Below, piece after piece: positions 1 to 7,270 of a stretch of 64,000 nucleotides of DNA. A program made the translations under genes and the position numbers. The stretch spans positions 124,001 through 188,000 of the forward strand of contig NZ_JAJTNP010000006.1 of the NCBI RefSeq assembly GCF_021311115.1, given 5' to 3'. The notes beneath the pieces are model-generated. The model did no database searches. It was not told where the DNA came from and saw nothing but the letters and a program-made list of their open reading frames with translations. Within the stretch, counting starts at the first letter, position 1; every line of letters starts with the position of its first letter. This stretch comes from Chryseobacterium gwangjuense (lineage in GTDB: Bacteria > Bacteroidota > Bacteroidia > Flavobacteriales > Weeksellaceae).

Positions 1-47
1 GAATGACGGTACCAAAAACCGGAGTGTTACCGTTACACTATAGGTCT
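1..47 (-). tRNA. tRNA-Gln (anticodon TTG), 5' part only
   Basis: Read on the minus strand, the sequence starts with an AGACCTA acceptor half and TA. A D-arm (GTGT, loop, ACAC) follows, then an anticodon arm CCGGT-TTTTGGT-ACCGT with TTG at positions 34-36, then the start of a variable loop CATTC as in bacterial tRNA-Gln. The 3' half lies beyond the left edge. The outermost anticodon-stem pair is C-T rather than a Watson-Crick pair. The amino-acid assignment rests on the anticodon and the resemblance to E. coli tRNA-Gln. Confidence 0.8.
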
Positions 48-145
48 GTTTATTTTGGTGATGCAAATTTAAAGCTTTTTTCATTACATGCAAAAACTTT
101 TTAAACTTTTTTTTAACTTTACTGTACTTTTTATTCACGATAATT

Positions 146-1168
146 ATGCTGCTAGACTTCAATAATCTCAATATTAATCAATTATCTGTTGAAACCGAAT
201 TTGAAATTAAAATTAAAACTTTTTTGGAAGAATGGTTTTCAGATTCCGAAACAGTGAAGGTACAGACTTCGGGTTCTACTGGAGTTCCAAAGGTTTTTGA
301 TATAGAGAAACAGAAAATGATTAATTCTGCGGAAATGACCTGCAATTTTTTAGGACTAAAAGAGGGAGATGCTGCTTTAATTTGTTTACCTGTTGAATAT
401 ATTTCAGGGAAAATGATGATCGTGCGTTCTATCATTAGAAAATTAAAATTATTTATTGTTGATCCTTCTGCAAAACCGATTGAAAGTCTAAGTGATGAAA
501 TTGATTTTTGTGCAATGACACCGCTCCAGGTAGAAAATTCCTTGGACAAATTGCATTTAATTAAAAATTTAATCATTGGAGGAGCTGCGGTTTCGGAAAG
601 TTTAAAAAAGAAAATTATTCAAATGCTCAAAATATCAAATTCCCCAACTAGGATATTTGAAACCTATGGAATGTCTGAAACACTTTCTCATATCGGACTG
701 AAGCAGGTTGCTCCAAATCCTGAAAGCTATTTTACCGTTTTTGAAAATGTGGAGATTGCTAAAGATGAAAGAGGCTGTCTGAAAATTTTTGCTCCTAAAG
801 TAAATGTAGAGGTATTGCAAACTAATGATTTAGTTGAGATTAAAGATGAAAATATGTTTAGGTTTTTAGGGCGAATTGATAATGTCATTAATTCCGGTGG
901 GGCAAAAATTTTTCCTGAGCAGCTGGAAGCTTTAGTTAAAAAAGAAATTCCGAACGAGGCTGTTTTTTTAGGAATTGATGATGAAAGTTTGGGACAAAAA
1001 TTAGTATTGATTATTGAAGGAGAGCAATCAGAAGCTGTACTGGAAAAAATTTCAAATATTCTGTTTGAGAAAAATTTTCATAAACCGAAAGAAATTATTT
1101 TTATTGGAAAAATTCCCAGAACTCCCAATGGAAAAGTAAATAGAATGGAATTAAAAAATATTTTGTAA
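146..1168 (+). CDS. menE: o-succinylbenzoate--CoA ligase-like AMP-binding enzyme
   Basis: This 340-residue member of the adenylate-forming superfamily should activate o-succinylbenzoate to its CoA ester in menaquinone synthesis, in the cytoplasm. The phosphate-binding motif TSGSTGVPK is at residues 41-49. A TYGMSET core motif follows, and the C-terminal hinge and lid region contains FLGRIDNVINSGG and the terminal PRTPNGKVNR motif with the catalytic lysine. It is shorter than typical acyl-CoA synthetases, as MenE proteins are. The ATG start fits the family N-terminus. The release-factor-like gene follows 31 bases later, so the two may be co-transcribed. Menaquinone is the usual Flavobacteriia quinone, which supports the call. 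No other men gene is visible, so the substrate is inferred. Confidence 0.85.
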   Translation: MLLDFNNLNINQLSVETEFEIKIKTFLEEWFSDSETVKVQTSGSTGVPKVFDIEKQKMINSAEMTCNFLGLKEGDAALICLPVEYISGKMMIVRSIIRKLKLFIVDPSAKPIESLSDEIDFCAMTPLQVENSLDKLHLIKNLIIGGAAVSESLKKKIIQMLKISNSPTRIFETYGMSETLSHIGLKQVAPNPESYFTVFENVEIAKDERGCLKIFAPKVNVEVLQTNDLVEIKDENMFRFLGRIDNVINSGGAKIFPEQLEALVKKEIPNEAVFLGIDDESLGQKLVLIIEGEQSEAVLEKISNILFEKNFHKPKEIIFIGKIPRTPNGKVNRMELKNIL

Positions 1169-1199
1169 AGTTTATCTTTACTTTCAACTTCAACTAAAA

Positions 1200-1592
1200 A
1201 TGAAAGATTTTTCAAAAGAACTCAGTTTTAAAACGTCTCGCAGCAGTGGAGCCGGAGGTCAGAATGTGAATAAGGTGGAGACTTCTGTGACGGTTCTTTG
1301 GAATGTTTCAGAGTCTGAATTTTTTAATGACCATCAAAAAGAATTGATTCAAAATAAGTTAAAGAACAGAATCAATGCAGAAGGTTTTTTATTCTTAACG
1401 GTTTCTGAAAGCAGAACCCAATTGATGAATAAGAATAAAGCCATTGAAAAAATCCTGGAAATTGTAGATAAAGCTTTATTTATTCCTAAAAAACGAATTG
1501 CAACAAAACCGTCAAAAGCTAAAAAAGAGAAAAGATTGGATACAAAAAAGAAACTTTCGGAGAAAAAAGAGAACAGAAGGTTTAAGTTTTAG
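1200..1592 (+). CDS. arfB: ArfB-type peptidyl-tRNA hydrolase (ribosome rescue)
   Basis: This 130-residue protein has the release-factor catalytic loop GAGGQNVNKVETSV, with GGQ at residues 19-21, but no codon-recognition domains. The C-terminus is a basic tail rich in Lys and Arg (AKKEKR, DTKKKLSEKK, NRRFKF). This is the layout of ArfB/YaeJ, which releases nascent chains from ribosomes stalled at mRNA ends by putting the basic tail in the empty mRNA channel. It lies directly after menE with a short gap. The length agrees with the family (about 130-140 residues). Confidence 0.9.
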   Translation: MKDFSKELSFKTSRSSGAGGQNVNKVETSVTVLWNVSESEFFNDHQKELIQNKLKNRINAEGFLFLTVSESRTQLMNKNKAIEKILEIVDKALFIPKKRIATKPSKAKKEKRLDTKKKLSEKKENRRFKF

Positions 1593-1636
1593 TAATTCTT
1601 CCCACTTCAAGCACCTATCTTCCAACCCAAAATTCT

Positions 1637-1644
1637 TATCTTTG
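1637..1644 (+). promoter_or_regulatory. Probable -7 element (TATCTTTG)
   Basis: The sequence matches the Bacteroidota -7 consensus TAnnTTTG and lies 14 bases before the ATG of the deoxyhypusine synthase-like gene. No clear TTTG -33 element is seen at the expected spacing. Confidence 0.45.
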
Positions 1645-1658
1645 CAAAAATTAAAAAA

Positions 1659-2630
1659 ATGAGCAAACCGATTACCGAGTTCATAGAAAAATACTACCTT
1701 CACTTTAATGCAGCTGCATTGGTGGATGCATCTAAAGGATATGTTGCCCACCTTAAAGAAGGAGGGAAAATGATGATTACTTTGGCAGGAGCGATGTCTA
1801 CTGCAGAGTTAGGAAAAATTCTTGCTGAGATGATCCGTCAGGATAAAGTAGATTTTATTTCTTGTACTGGGGCAAACCTTGAAGAAGATTTGATGAATCT
1901 TGTGGCACATTCTCATTATGAAAGAGTTCCTCATTACAGAGATTTGACTGCTCAGGATGAGTGGGATCTTTTGGAAAGAGGTTTAAACAGAGTGACGGAT
2001 ACTTGTATTCCTGAAGAAGAAGCTTTCAGAAGATTACAGAAACATATCGTTGAAATCTGGAAAGATGCTGAAGCAAAAGGAGAAAGATATTTCCCTCACG
2101 AATTCATGTACAAAATGATTCTTTCTGGAGTTTTGGAGCAATATTATGAAATTCCTAGAGAAAATTCTTGGATGATTGCAGCAGCAGAGAAAAACTTACC
2201 AATCGTAGTTCCGGGATGGGAAGATTCTACAATGGGTAATATTTTTGCATCTTACTGCATCAAAGGAGAGCTTACCGCTACAACAATGAAGTCAGGAATT
2301 GAATATATGACGTATTTAGCAGATTGGTACACTAAAAACTCAGCTGGAAAAGGAGTAGGGTTCTTCCAAATTGGTGGAGGTATCGCAGGAGATTTCCCAA
2401 TTTGTGTAGTACCGATGTTGTATCAGGATATGGAAATGCACGACATTCCGTTCTGGTCATATTTCTGCCAGATTTCAGATTCTACAACGTCTTATGGGTC
2501 ATATTCGGGAGCAGTTCCGAATGAGAAAATCACTTGGGGTAAATTAGATATTACGACACCGAAATTTATCGTTGAAAGTGATGCTACGATCTGTGCACCA
2601 TTGATGTTCTCTTATATCTTGGAAAATTAA
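1659..2630 (+). CDS. Deoxyhypusine synthase family protein
   Basis: This 323-residue protein resembles eukaryotic/archaeal deoxyhypusine synthase along its length. The NAD-binding signature FFQIGGGIAGDFPI and the region YGSYSGAVPNEKITWGKL are present. The lysine of TWGKL (about residue 295) corresponds to the catalytic Lys that carries the enzyme-butylimine intermediate. Bacteria do not make hypusine on eIF5A, so the bacterial homologues are thought to transfer the aminobutyl group of spermidine to small acceptors, as homospermidine synthase does. The true substrate here cannot be told from sequence. It stands alone, with its own likely promoter and a strong terminator after it. Confidence 0.85.
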   Translation: MSKPITEFIEKYYLHFNAAALVDASKGYVAHLKEGGKMMITLAGAMSTAELGKILAEMIRQDKVDFISCTGANLEEDLMNLVAHSHYERVPHYRDLTAQDEWDLLERGLNRVTDTCIPEEEAFRRLQKHIVEIWKDAEAKGERYFPHEFMYKMILSGVLEQYYEIPRENSWMIAAAEKNLPIVVPGWEDSTMGNIFASYCIKGELTATTMKSGIEYMTYLADWYTKNSAGKGVGFFQIGGGIAGDFPICVVPMLYQDMEMHDIPFWSYFCQISDSTTSYGSYSGAVPNEKITWGKLDITTPKFIVESDATICAPLMFSYILEN

Positions 2631-2652
2631 TATCAGAATTATATAATTTCAG

Positions 2653-2686
2653 ATAAAAGGCTTACATGTAAGCCTTTTATTTTTTT
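2653..2686 (+). terminator. Rho-independent terminator after the DHS-like gene
   Basis: A near-perfect palindrome (AAAAGGCTTACAT and its complement, 2653-2680) is followed by a run of T. It ends only a few bases before the TTG start of the acyltransferase gene. Confidence 0.85.
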
Positions 2687-2690
2687 AATA

Positions 2691-3782
2691 TTGGAGAATC
2701 TAAAGAAAAATACATTCGAAGCCCTCACAGGAATGCGAGCTATCGCGGCTATTATGGTATTTGTGTATCATAACCGTAAATATTGGCGTGATGATTTACC
2801 TTTTGTAGTCATGCGTTTTATCAGCGAATGGCATATTGGGGTGACGGTTTTCTTTGTTTTGAGTGGTTTTTTGTTGGCATATCGCTATGAAGATTCACCT
2901 TTGGAATCCAAAAAATCATATTTAAAATATATTCTGCTCCGTATTGCGAGAATTTTTCCGTTGTATTGGATCCTTCTGAGTTTTTTCTTTTTAGATACTG
3001 CCTATTCTAACAATGTAGATATTTATTTCCTGCAGTATTCGCTTTTATACTCATTATTTGAGAAGTATTCTGTTTCTGGAATTGTACAGGCGTGGTCGCT
3101 TCAGGTTGAATTCTTTTTTTACTTACTGTCGCCTCTTTTATTTTTATTGTTGAAGAAAAATTGGAAATATTGTATTTCATTTTTGTTGGGACTTTTTCTT
3201 CTAAGTTGTACCATAGGATATGGTTTACATTGGTATAATGGTAATTCTGAAGGCTTTTTATATCCATTAAACTTTATGATGGGAAATACTTTTTTCGCAA
3301 GAAGTTTGGAGTTCTTTTTCGGGATGTTGTTGGCTTATCTGATGAAAAAGGAAAAAGGAGTGGAAGTTTTAAAGCGATTAAAAAATCCGACTTTATACGG
3401 AGGAATTGGAATCGTAATTTTCACCATTGCCATTGCTCTTTTTGCCCGAAATAATTTTGTGCATGGAGTAGAACGATGGGAAGGAAGGTTAATTCATGAA
3501 TTGTTTCTGTCTGTTGCTATTGCTGTTTTCTTTTGGGGATTGATGTCGGAAAAAACATTCATTTCCAAAGTACTCTCTACCAAGCTACTGATTCTTTTAG
3601 GAAATGCTTCTTTCGTTTTCTATCTTGTTCACATCAGTTATTTTAATCTTAAACTGAAATCGTATTTATATTTACCCGATCACAATTTTGTTTTGCTCTG
3701 GATCTGTTCCATTATCATTTATTTACTGATTGAAAAACCTCTTTATGAGTTTTGCAGAAATTTAATTGCTAAAATTAAATAA
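2691..3782 (+). CDS. Acyltransferase 3 family membrane protein
   Basis: This 363-residue polytopic membrane protein starts with LTGMRAIAAIMVFVYH, the conserved first helix of acyltransferase family 3 (OafA/NodX type), including the membrane-facing His. About ten hydrophobic helices follow, with RIARIFPLYW and VQAWSLQVEFFFYLLSPLL, the usual sites of the conserved Arg and the SLxxE-like motif. Such enzymes O-acetylate lipopolysaccharide, peptidoglycan or exported glycans at the cytoplasmic membrane. The start is TTG; the next in-frame ATG (about residue 15) would cut into the conserved first helix. The TTG lies right after the preceding terminator. The substrate is unknown. Confidence 0.85.
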   Translation: MENLKKNTFEALTGMRAIAAIMVFVYHNRKYWRDDLPFVVMRFISEWHIGVTVFFVLSGFLLAYRYEDSPLESKKSYLKYILLRIARIFPLYWILLSFFFLDTAYSNNVDIYFLQYSLLYSLFEKYSVSGIVQAWSLQVEFFFYLLSPLLFLLLKKNWKYCISFLLGLFLLSCTIGYGLHWYNGNSEGFLYPLNFMMGNTFFARSLEFFFGMLLAYLMKKEKGVEVLKRLKNPTLYGGIGIVIFTIAIALFARNNFVHGVERWEGRLIHELFLSVAIAVFFWGLMSEKTFISKVLSTKLLILLGNASFVFYLVHISYFNLKLKSYLYLPDHNFVLLWICSIIIYLLIEKPLYEFCRNLIAKIK

Positions 3783-3786
3783 GACT

Positions 3787-3933
3787 TTAGTCTAAAGAAT
3801 TGATTAGGACAAAATAACGATACGCTAAAATCCCTTTCTGAAATTTTGTCAGCTTATTAGGATCTTTATCACTCAATTTCGGTAAAATCACTTTATTCAT
3901 TTTATTTAACAAACGGAAAAACGATTTTTTCAT
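3787..3933 (-). CDS. Small basic protein, 48 residues
   Basis: A complete 48-residue frame on the minus strand begins MKKSFFRLLNKMNKVILPKL and ends AYRYFVLINSLD, with a TAA stop. It fills the gap between the acyltransferase and the alkyltransferase-like gene and is convergent with the former. As I recall, short proteins of this shape (basic start, ILPKL, Lys-rich centre, aromatic YRY near the end, final LD) recur in Flavobacteriia and are often labelled SsrA-binding protein, although they are far too short to be SmpB. Codon use is coding-like. Function unknown. Confidence 0.65.
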   Translation of the reverse strand: MKKSFFRLLNKMNKVILPKLSDKDPNKLTKFQKGILAYRYFVLINSLD

Positions 3934-3977
3934 AACTTTATATTTTAGTGTAAAGTCCAAAAATAATGCAAAAATAA

Positions 3978-4274
3978 ATGGATGAAATTTTCAAACAACA
4001 GGTCTGGGAAATCACAAAGTTAGTTCCAAAAGGCAGAGTAACGAGTTATGGAGCCATTGCTAAAGCAGTTGGTTATCCTAATCATTCGAGACACGTAGGA
4101 AAAGCAATGGGAGGATGTCCTAAAGATGTTCCTGCACATCGGGTTATTTCTAGTTCGGGAACTTTGTCCGTTCCGGAATTTCAGGTGAAATTGGAAGCTG
4201 AAGGAATTGAGGTAGAGAATTTTAGAATTAAAAATTTTAAGAAATTATTTTGGGATCCGTTGAGTGAGCTTTAA
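3978..4274 (+). CDS. Alkyltransferase-like protein (MGMT family without the acceptor Cys)
   Basis: This 98-residue protein is the DNA-binding domain of O6-methylguanine-DNA methyltransferase alone, with SYGAIAKAVGYPNHSRHVGKAM as helix-turn-helix and arginine-finger region. The active-site motif PCHRV reads PAHRV (residues 52-56), so the alkyl-accepting cysteine is Ala53. That is the defining feature of alkyltransferase-like (ATL) proteins, which bind O6-alkylguanine, flip it and, in the studied cases, hand it to nucleotide excision repair rather than repair it themselves. The short length fits ATL. No partner gene is adjacent. Confidence 0.85.
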   Translation: MDEIFKQQVWEITKLVPKGRVTSYGAIAKAVGYPNHSRHVGKAMGGCPKDVPAHRVISSSGTLSVPEFQVKLEAEGIEVENFRIKNFKKLFWDPLSEL

Positions 4275-4365
4275 AATTTTAAAAAAGAAAAATAAGCTTA
4301 GATGAATATCCTTTTATGGTGAATTATTTTGTGAAAAGAATTATTTTTGCTCGTAAAATTAATTT

Positions 4366-5160
4366 ATGAAAACAAAATTTTTATTCTCCCTCATTTTCTT
4401 ATTCACTATTTTCTTTTCTAAGGCACAAATGGATGATAAGTTTTACCAGCCTAGTAAAGAAATGAAACCTTTAGAATTTTCAAATCCAAAATTTATTGCG
4501 TTTCCGGTAGAAACCGATACGATTACCGCAGTTTTTTTAACTCCTAAGACCAAAGCCAAAAAGAAAACAATTTTGTTTTTTCATGGAGCAAACGGAAATA
4601 TCTCTACCTATCAATATATCACAAAGCCATTGGTCGATGATGGTTTTCAGGTCGTGATGGTAGATTTCAGAGGATATGGAAAGTCAACAGGAAAACCGAC
4701 TCACCTGAATGTAGCGAGTGACGGACAAAAATTAGTTGATTTTTTATTGAGCAAACCGGAGATTAAGAATACTAAAGTTTATATCTACGGAGCTTCATTA
4801 GGTTCTCAGATTGCAGCTCATTTGGCAAAAGAGAACAAGGATAAAATTTCCGGACTGATCATAGATAGCGGAATGTCGTCATTTGCAGATATCGCCATAA
4901 AATTTGCTCCACAGTTTAAAGATTTTATCAATCAGATGATGCAAAATGTGTATGGTGCTAAAGAAGATGTGAAATATACAGAAGGACTTCCCAAGTTATT
5001 TATTTACAGTAAAAACGATTCTACGATTCCTTTTTCTCACGGCGAAGAAGTGTATAAAAATGCTGCTGAACCTAAACAATTTTTAGAATTTAAAGCTGAA
5101 CATATCCAAGGCTTGAAAGAAGAGCCGAAAGAGATTCTAAAAGCAATTAATAATCTGTAA
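4366..5160 (+). CDS. Exported alpha/beta hydrolase
   Basis: This 264-residue protein has a Sec signal peptide (MKTKFLFSLIFLFTIFFSKA, cut near AQ). It has the alpha/beta hydrolase core: oxyanion-side motif FFHGANGN, nucleophile elbow GASLGS, an Asp region YSKNDSTIPF and a C-terminal His in KAEHIQG. It resembles the BEM46/YqkD-like serine hydrolases. The substrate is unknown. It should work in the periplasm. It stands alone and ends at a strong hairpin shared with htpG. Confidence 0.8.
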   Translation: MKTKFLFSLIFLFTIFFSKAQMDDKFYQPSKEMKPLEFSNPKFIAFPVETDTITAVFLTPKTKAKKKTILFFHGANGNISTYQYITKPLVDDGFQVVMVDFRGYGKSTGKPTHLNVASDGQKLVDFLLSKPEIKNTKVYIYGASLGSQIAAHLAKENKDKISGLIIDSGMSSFADIAIKFAPQFKDFINQMMQNVYGAKEDVKYTEGLPKLFIYSKNDSTIPFSHGEEVYKNAAEPKQFLEFKAEHIQGLKEEPKEILKAINNL

Positions 5161-5178
5161 CCTAATCATAAAATAAAA

Positions 5179-5207
5179 GTTTCGGGGCGACTTTGTCGCC
5201 CCGAAAC
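5179..5207. terminator. GC-rich hairpin between convergent genes
   Basis: A perfect 13-bp stem, GTTTCGGGGCGAC with its complement, and a 3-base TTT loop lies between the hydrolase (+) and htpG (-). It is flanked by A-rich sequence on the left. It probably ends transcription from both sides. Confidence 0.8.
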
Positions 5208-5227
5208 CTCAATATAAAATAGTCAAA

Positions 5228-7120
5228 TTATTTGTTCAGATTCTGATAACTTCTTTGAATAAAGTCTGTCAGATCTTTTCCTTTCAATAAATTCTGAGAA
5301 AGTTTTGCTAGGTCTAAAGCATACTTAATTAAACCTTCTTTTTCTTCAGTATTTTCTGTTTGTAAAACCTGATTGGCAAACTCACTGTTGGAATTCACTA
5401 CCAAATTGTACATTTCAGGGAATCCTCCCATTCCAAACATTCCACCACCTCCGGTTGCCTGCATATCTTTCATTCTTCTCATGAATTCAGGCTGGGTAAT
5501 TGTAAACGGAGCATCATTACTGTCTAAATCTTCAAGCTGAACGGTGAATTTTGTATCATTAATAGCTTCTTCAACATTTTTCTTCAACGATTCTTTTTCC
5601 GTTTCATTCAATTTAGAAATGATAGGCTCGTCTTTTTTAATCAGATTGTTGATGTGATCAGAATCCACTCTTACAAAAGAAATTTTCTCTTTTGAAGTTT
5701 CCAGTTTTTGGATAACGTGAGGAATGATGGGTGAATCTAACAAAAGGACTTCATATCCTTTATCTTTTGCAGACTGAATATAACTGTGCTGTTCATCAGC
5801 ATTAGAAGCATAAAGAACTACTAAATTTCCGTCTTTATCGGTTTGGTTTAATTTAATTTTCTCTTCTAATTCATTCCACAAGAAATACTTTCCGTCTGTT
5901 GTTGGATATAATGTGAACTTATCTGCTTTTTCAGCAAATTTTTCTTCCGTTACAATTCCGTATTCGATTACCACTTTAATGTCATTCCACTTTTTCTCAT
6001 AATCTTCACGGTTTTCGTTGATTAATGAAGACATTTTGTCGGCAACTTTTTTCGTGATGTAAGACGAAATTTTCTTCACCGCACCATCAGCCTGTAAATA
6101 AGAACGGGAAACGTTCAAAGGAATATCCGGAGAATCAATTACTCCACGAAGAAGCATTAAGAAATCGGGAACGATACCTTTTACTTCATCCGTTACAAAT
6201 ACCTGGTTTTGATATAATTGGATTTTATCTTTTTCAATATTTAAATTATTGCTCAGTTTCGGGAAGAATAAAACCCCTGTTAAGTTGAAAGGATAATCAA
6301 CATTCAAATGAATATTAAATAAAGGCTCCTCAAACTGCATCGGATACAATTCGTGATAGAATTTCATATAATCTTCATTCGTCAGTTCACTTGGAGCAAT
6401 GGTCCAGGCTGGAGTAGGGTTGTTGATGATATTGTCAACTTCTTCAGTTTCTGCAACCGTATCTTCCGGAGCGTCTTCCGGTAAAGGTAATGTATGGGTT
6501 CTGGTTCCAAATTTAATCGGAACAGGCATGAACTTGTTATACTTTAATAATAATTCACGGATTTTTCCTTCTTCTAAAAATTCTACAGAATCTTCTGCAA
6601 TATGAAGAATAATTTCAGTTCCTCTGTCTGTTTTATCAGTGGTTTCTTCTAAAGTGAATTCAGGACTTCCGTCGCAGATCCAACGAACTGCAGGTTCATC
6701 TTTGTAAGATTTAGTTAAGATTTCCACTTTCTCGGCAACCATGAAGGCAGAATAAAACCCAAGTCCGAAATGTCCGATAATTCCTGAATCCTTTGCAGAA
6801 TCTTTATATTTTTCCAAAAACTCTTCAGCCCCTGAAAAAGCAACCTGGTTGATGTATTTTTCAACTTCTTCACCCGTCATCCCGATTCCTTGGTCGATAA
6901 TACGAAGCGTTTTATTTTCTTTATCGATTTTAACTTCAAGCTTTGGATTTCCGTACTCAACTTTAGCTTCACCGATGCTTGTTAAATGCTTTAATTTTAA
7001 AGTAGCATCTGTTGCATTTGAAATCAATTCTCTTAAAAAGATTTCGTGATCACTGTATAAGAATTTTTTGATCAGCGGGAAAATATTTTCCACAGATACA
7101 TTGATATTTCCTTTCGTCAT
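5228..7120 (-). CDS. htpG: Molecular chaperone HtpG (Hsp90)
   Basis: This 630-residue Hsp90-family ATPase has the N-terminal GHKL ATP site: FLRELISNATDA near residue 30, DQGIGMTGEEV, and the lid GHFGLGFYSAFMVA. The middle domain follows with GVIDSPDIPLNVSRSYLQ, then the dimerisation domain. It refolds client proteins in the cytoplasm. The length matches bacterial HtpG (about 620-635). It is divergent from the S9 peptidase gene with 150 bases between them. Confidence 0.97.
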   Translation of the reverse strand: MTKGNINVSVENIFPLIKKFLYSDHEIFLRELISNATDATLKLKHLTSIGEAKVEYGNPKLEVKIDKENKTLRIIDQGIGMTGEEVEKYINQVAFSGAEEFLEKYKDSAKDSGIIGHFGLGFYSAFMVAEKVEILTKSYKDEPAVRWICDGSPEFTLEETTDKTDRGTEIILHIAEDSVEFLEEGKIRELLLKYNKFMPVPIKFGTRTHTLPLPEDAPEDTVAETEEVDNIINNPTPAWTIAPSELTNEDYMKFYHELYPMQFEEPLFNIHLNVDYPFNLTGVLFFPKLSNNLNIEKDKIQLYQNQVFVTDEVKGIVPDFLMLLRGVIDSPDIPLNVSRSYLQADGAVKKISSYITKKVADKMSSLINENREDYEKKWNDIKVVIEYGIVTEEKFAEKADKFTLYPTTDGKYFLWNELEEKIKLNQTDKDGNLVVLYASNADEQHSYIQSAKDKGYEVLLLDSPIIPHVIQKLETSKEKISFVRVDSDHINNLIKKDEPIISKLNETEKESLKKNVEEAINDTKFTVQLEDLDSNDAPFTITQPEFMRRMKDMQATGGGGMFGMGGFPEMYNLVVNSNSEFANQVLQTENTEEKEGLIKYALDLAKLSQNLLKGKDLTDFIQRSYQNLNK

Positions 7121-7270
7121 AATATTTTTAATTTTTTATTCCAAATCTTTCTCAAAAAAAATACCGTTTGATAAAAAGTGACATTTTGACATTTTTATAA
7201 TGAGTGAGGTGTGTTTACAAAGGTTTTGTGGAAGAAATATCTTATTTTTAAACTTTAAAAGTATTTAAAA

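Noticed and set aside
2691..3782. Minus-strand frame inside the acyltransferase gene (86 residues) as a gene
   Set aside because: Shadow of the membrane-helix codons on the other strand, with no own promoter.
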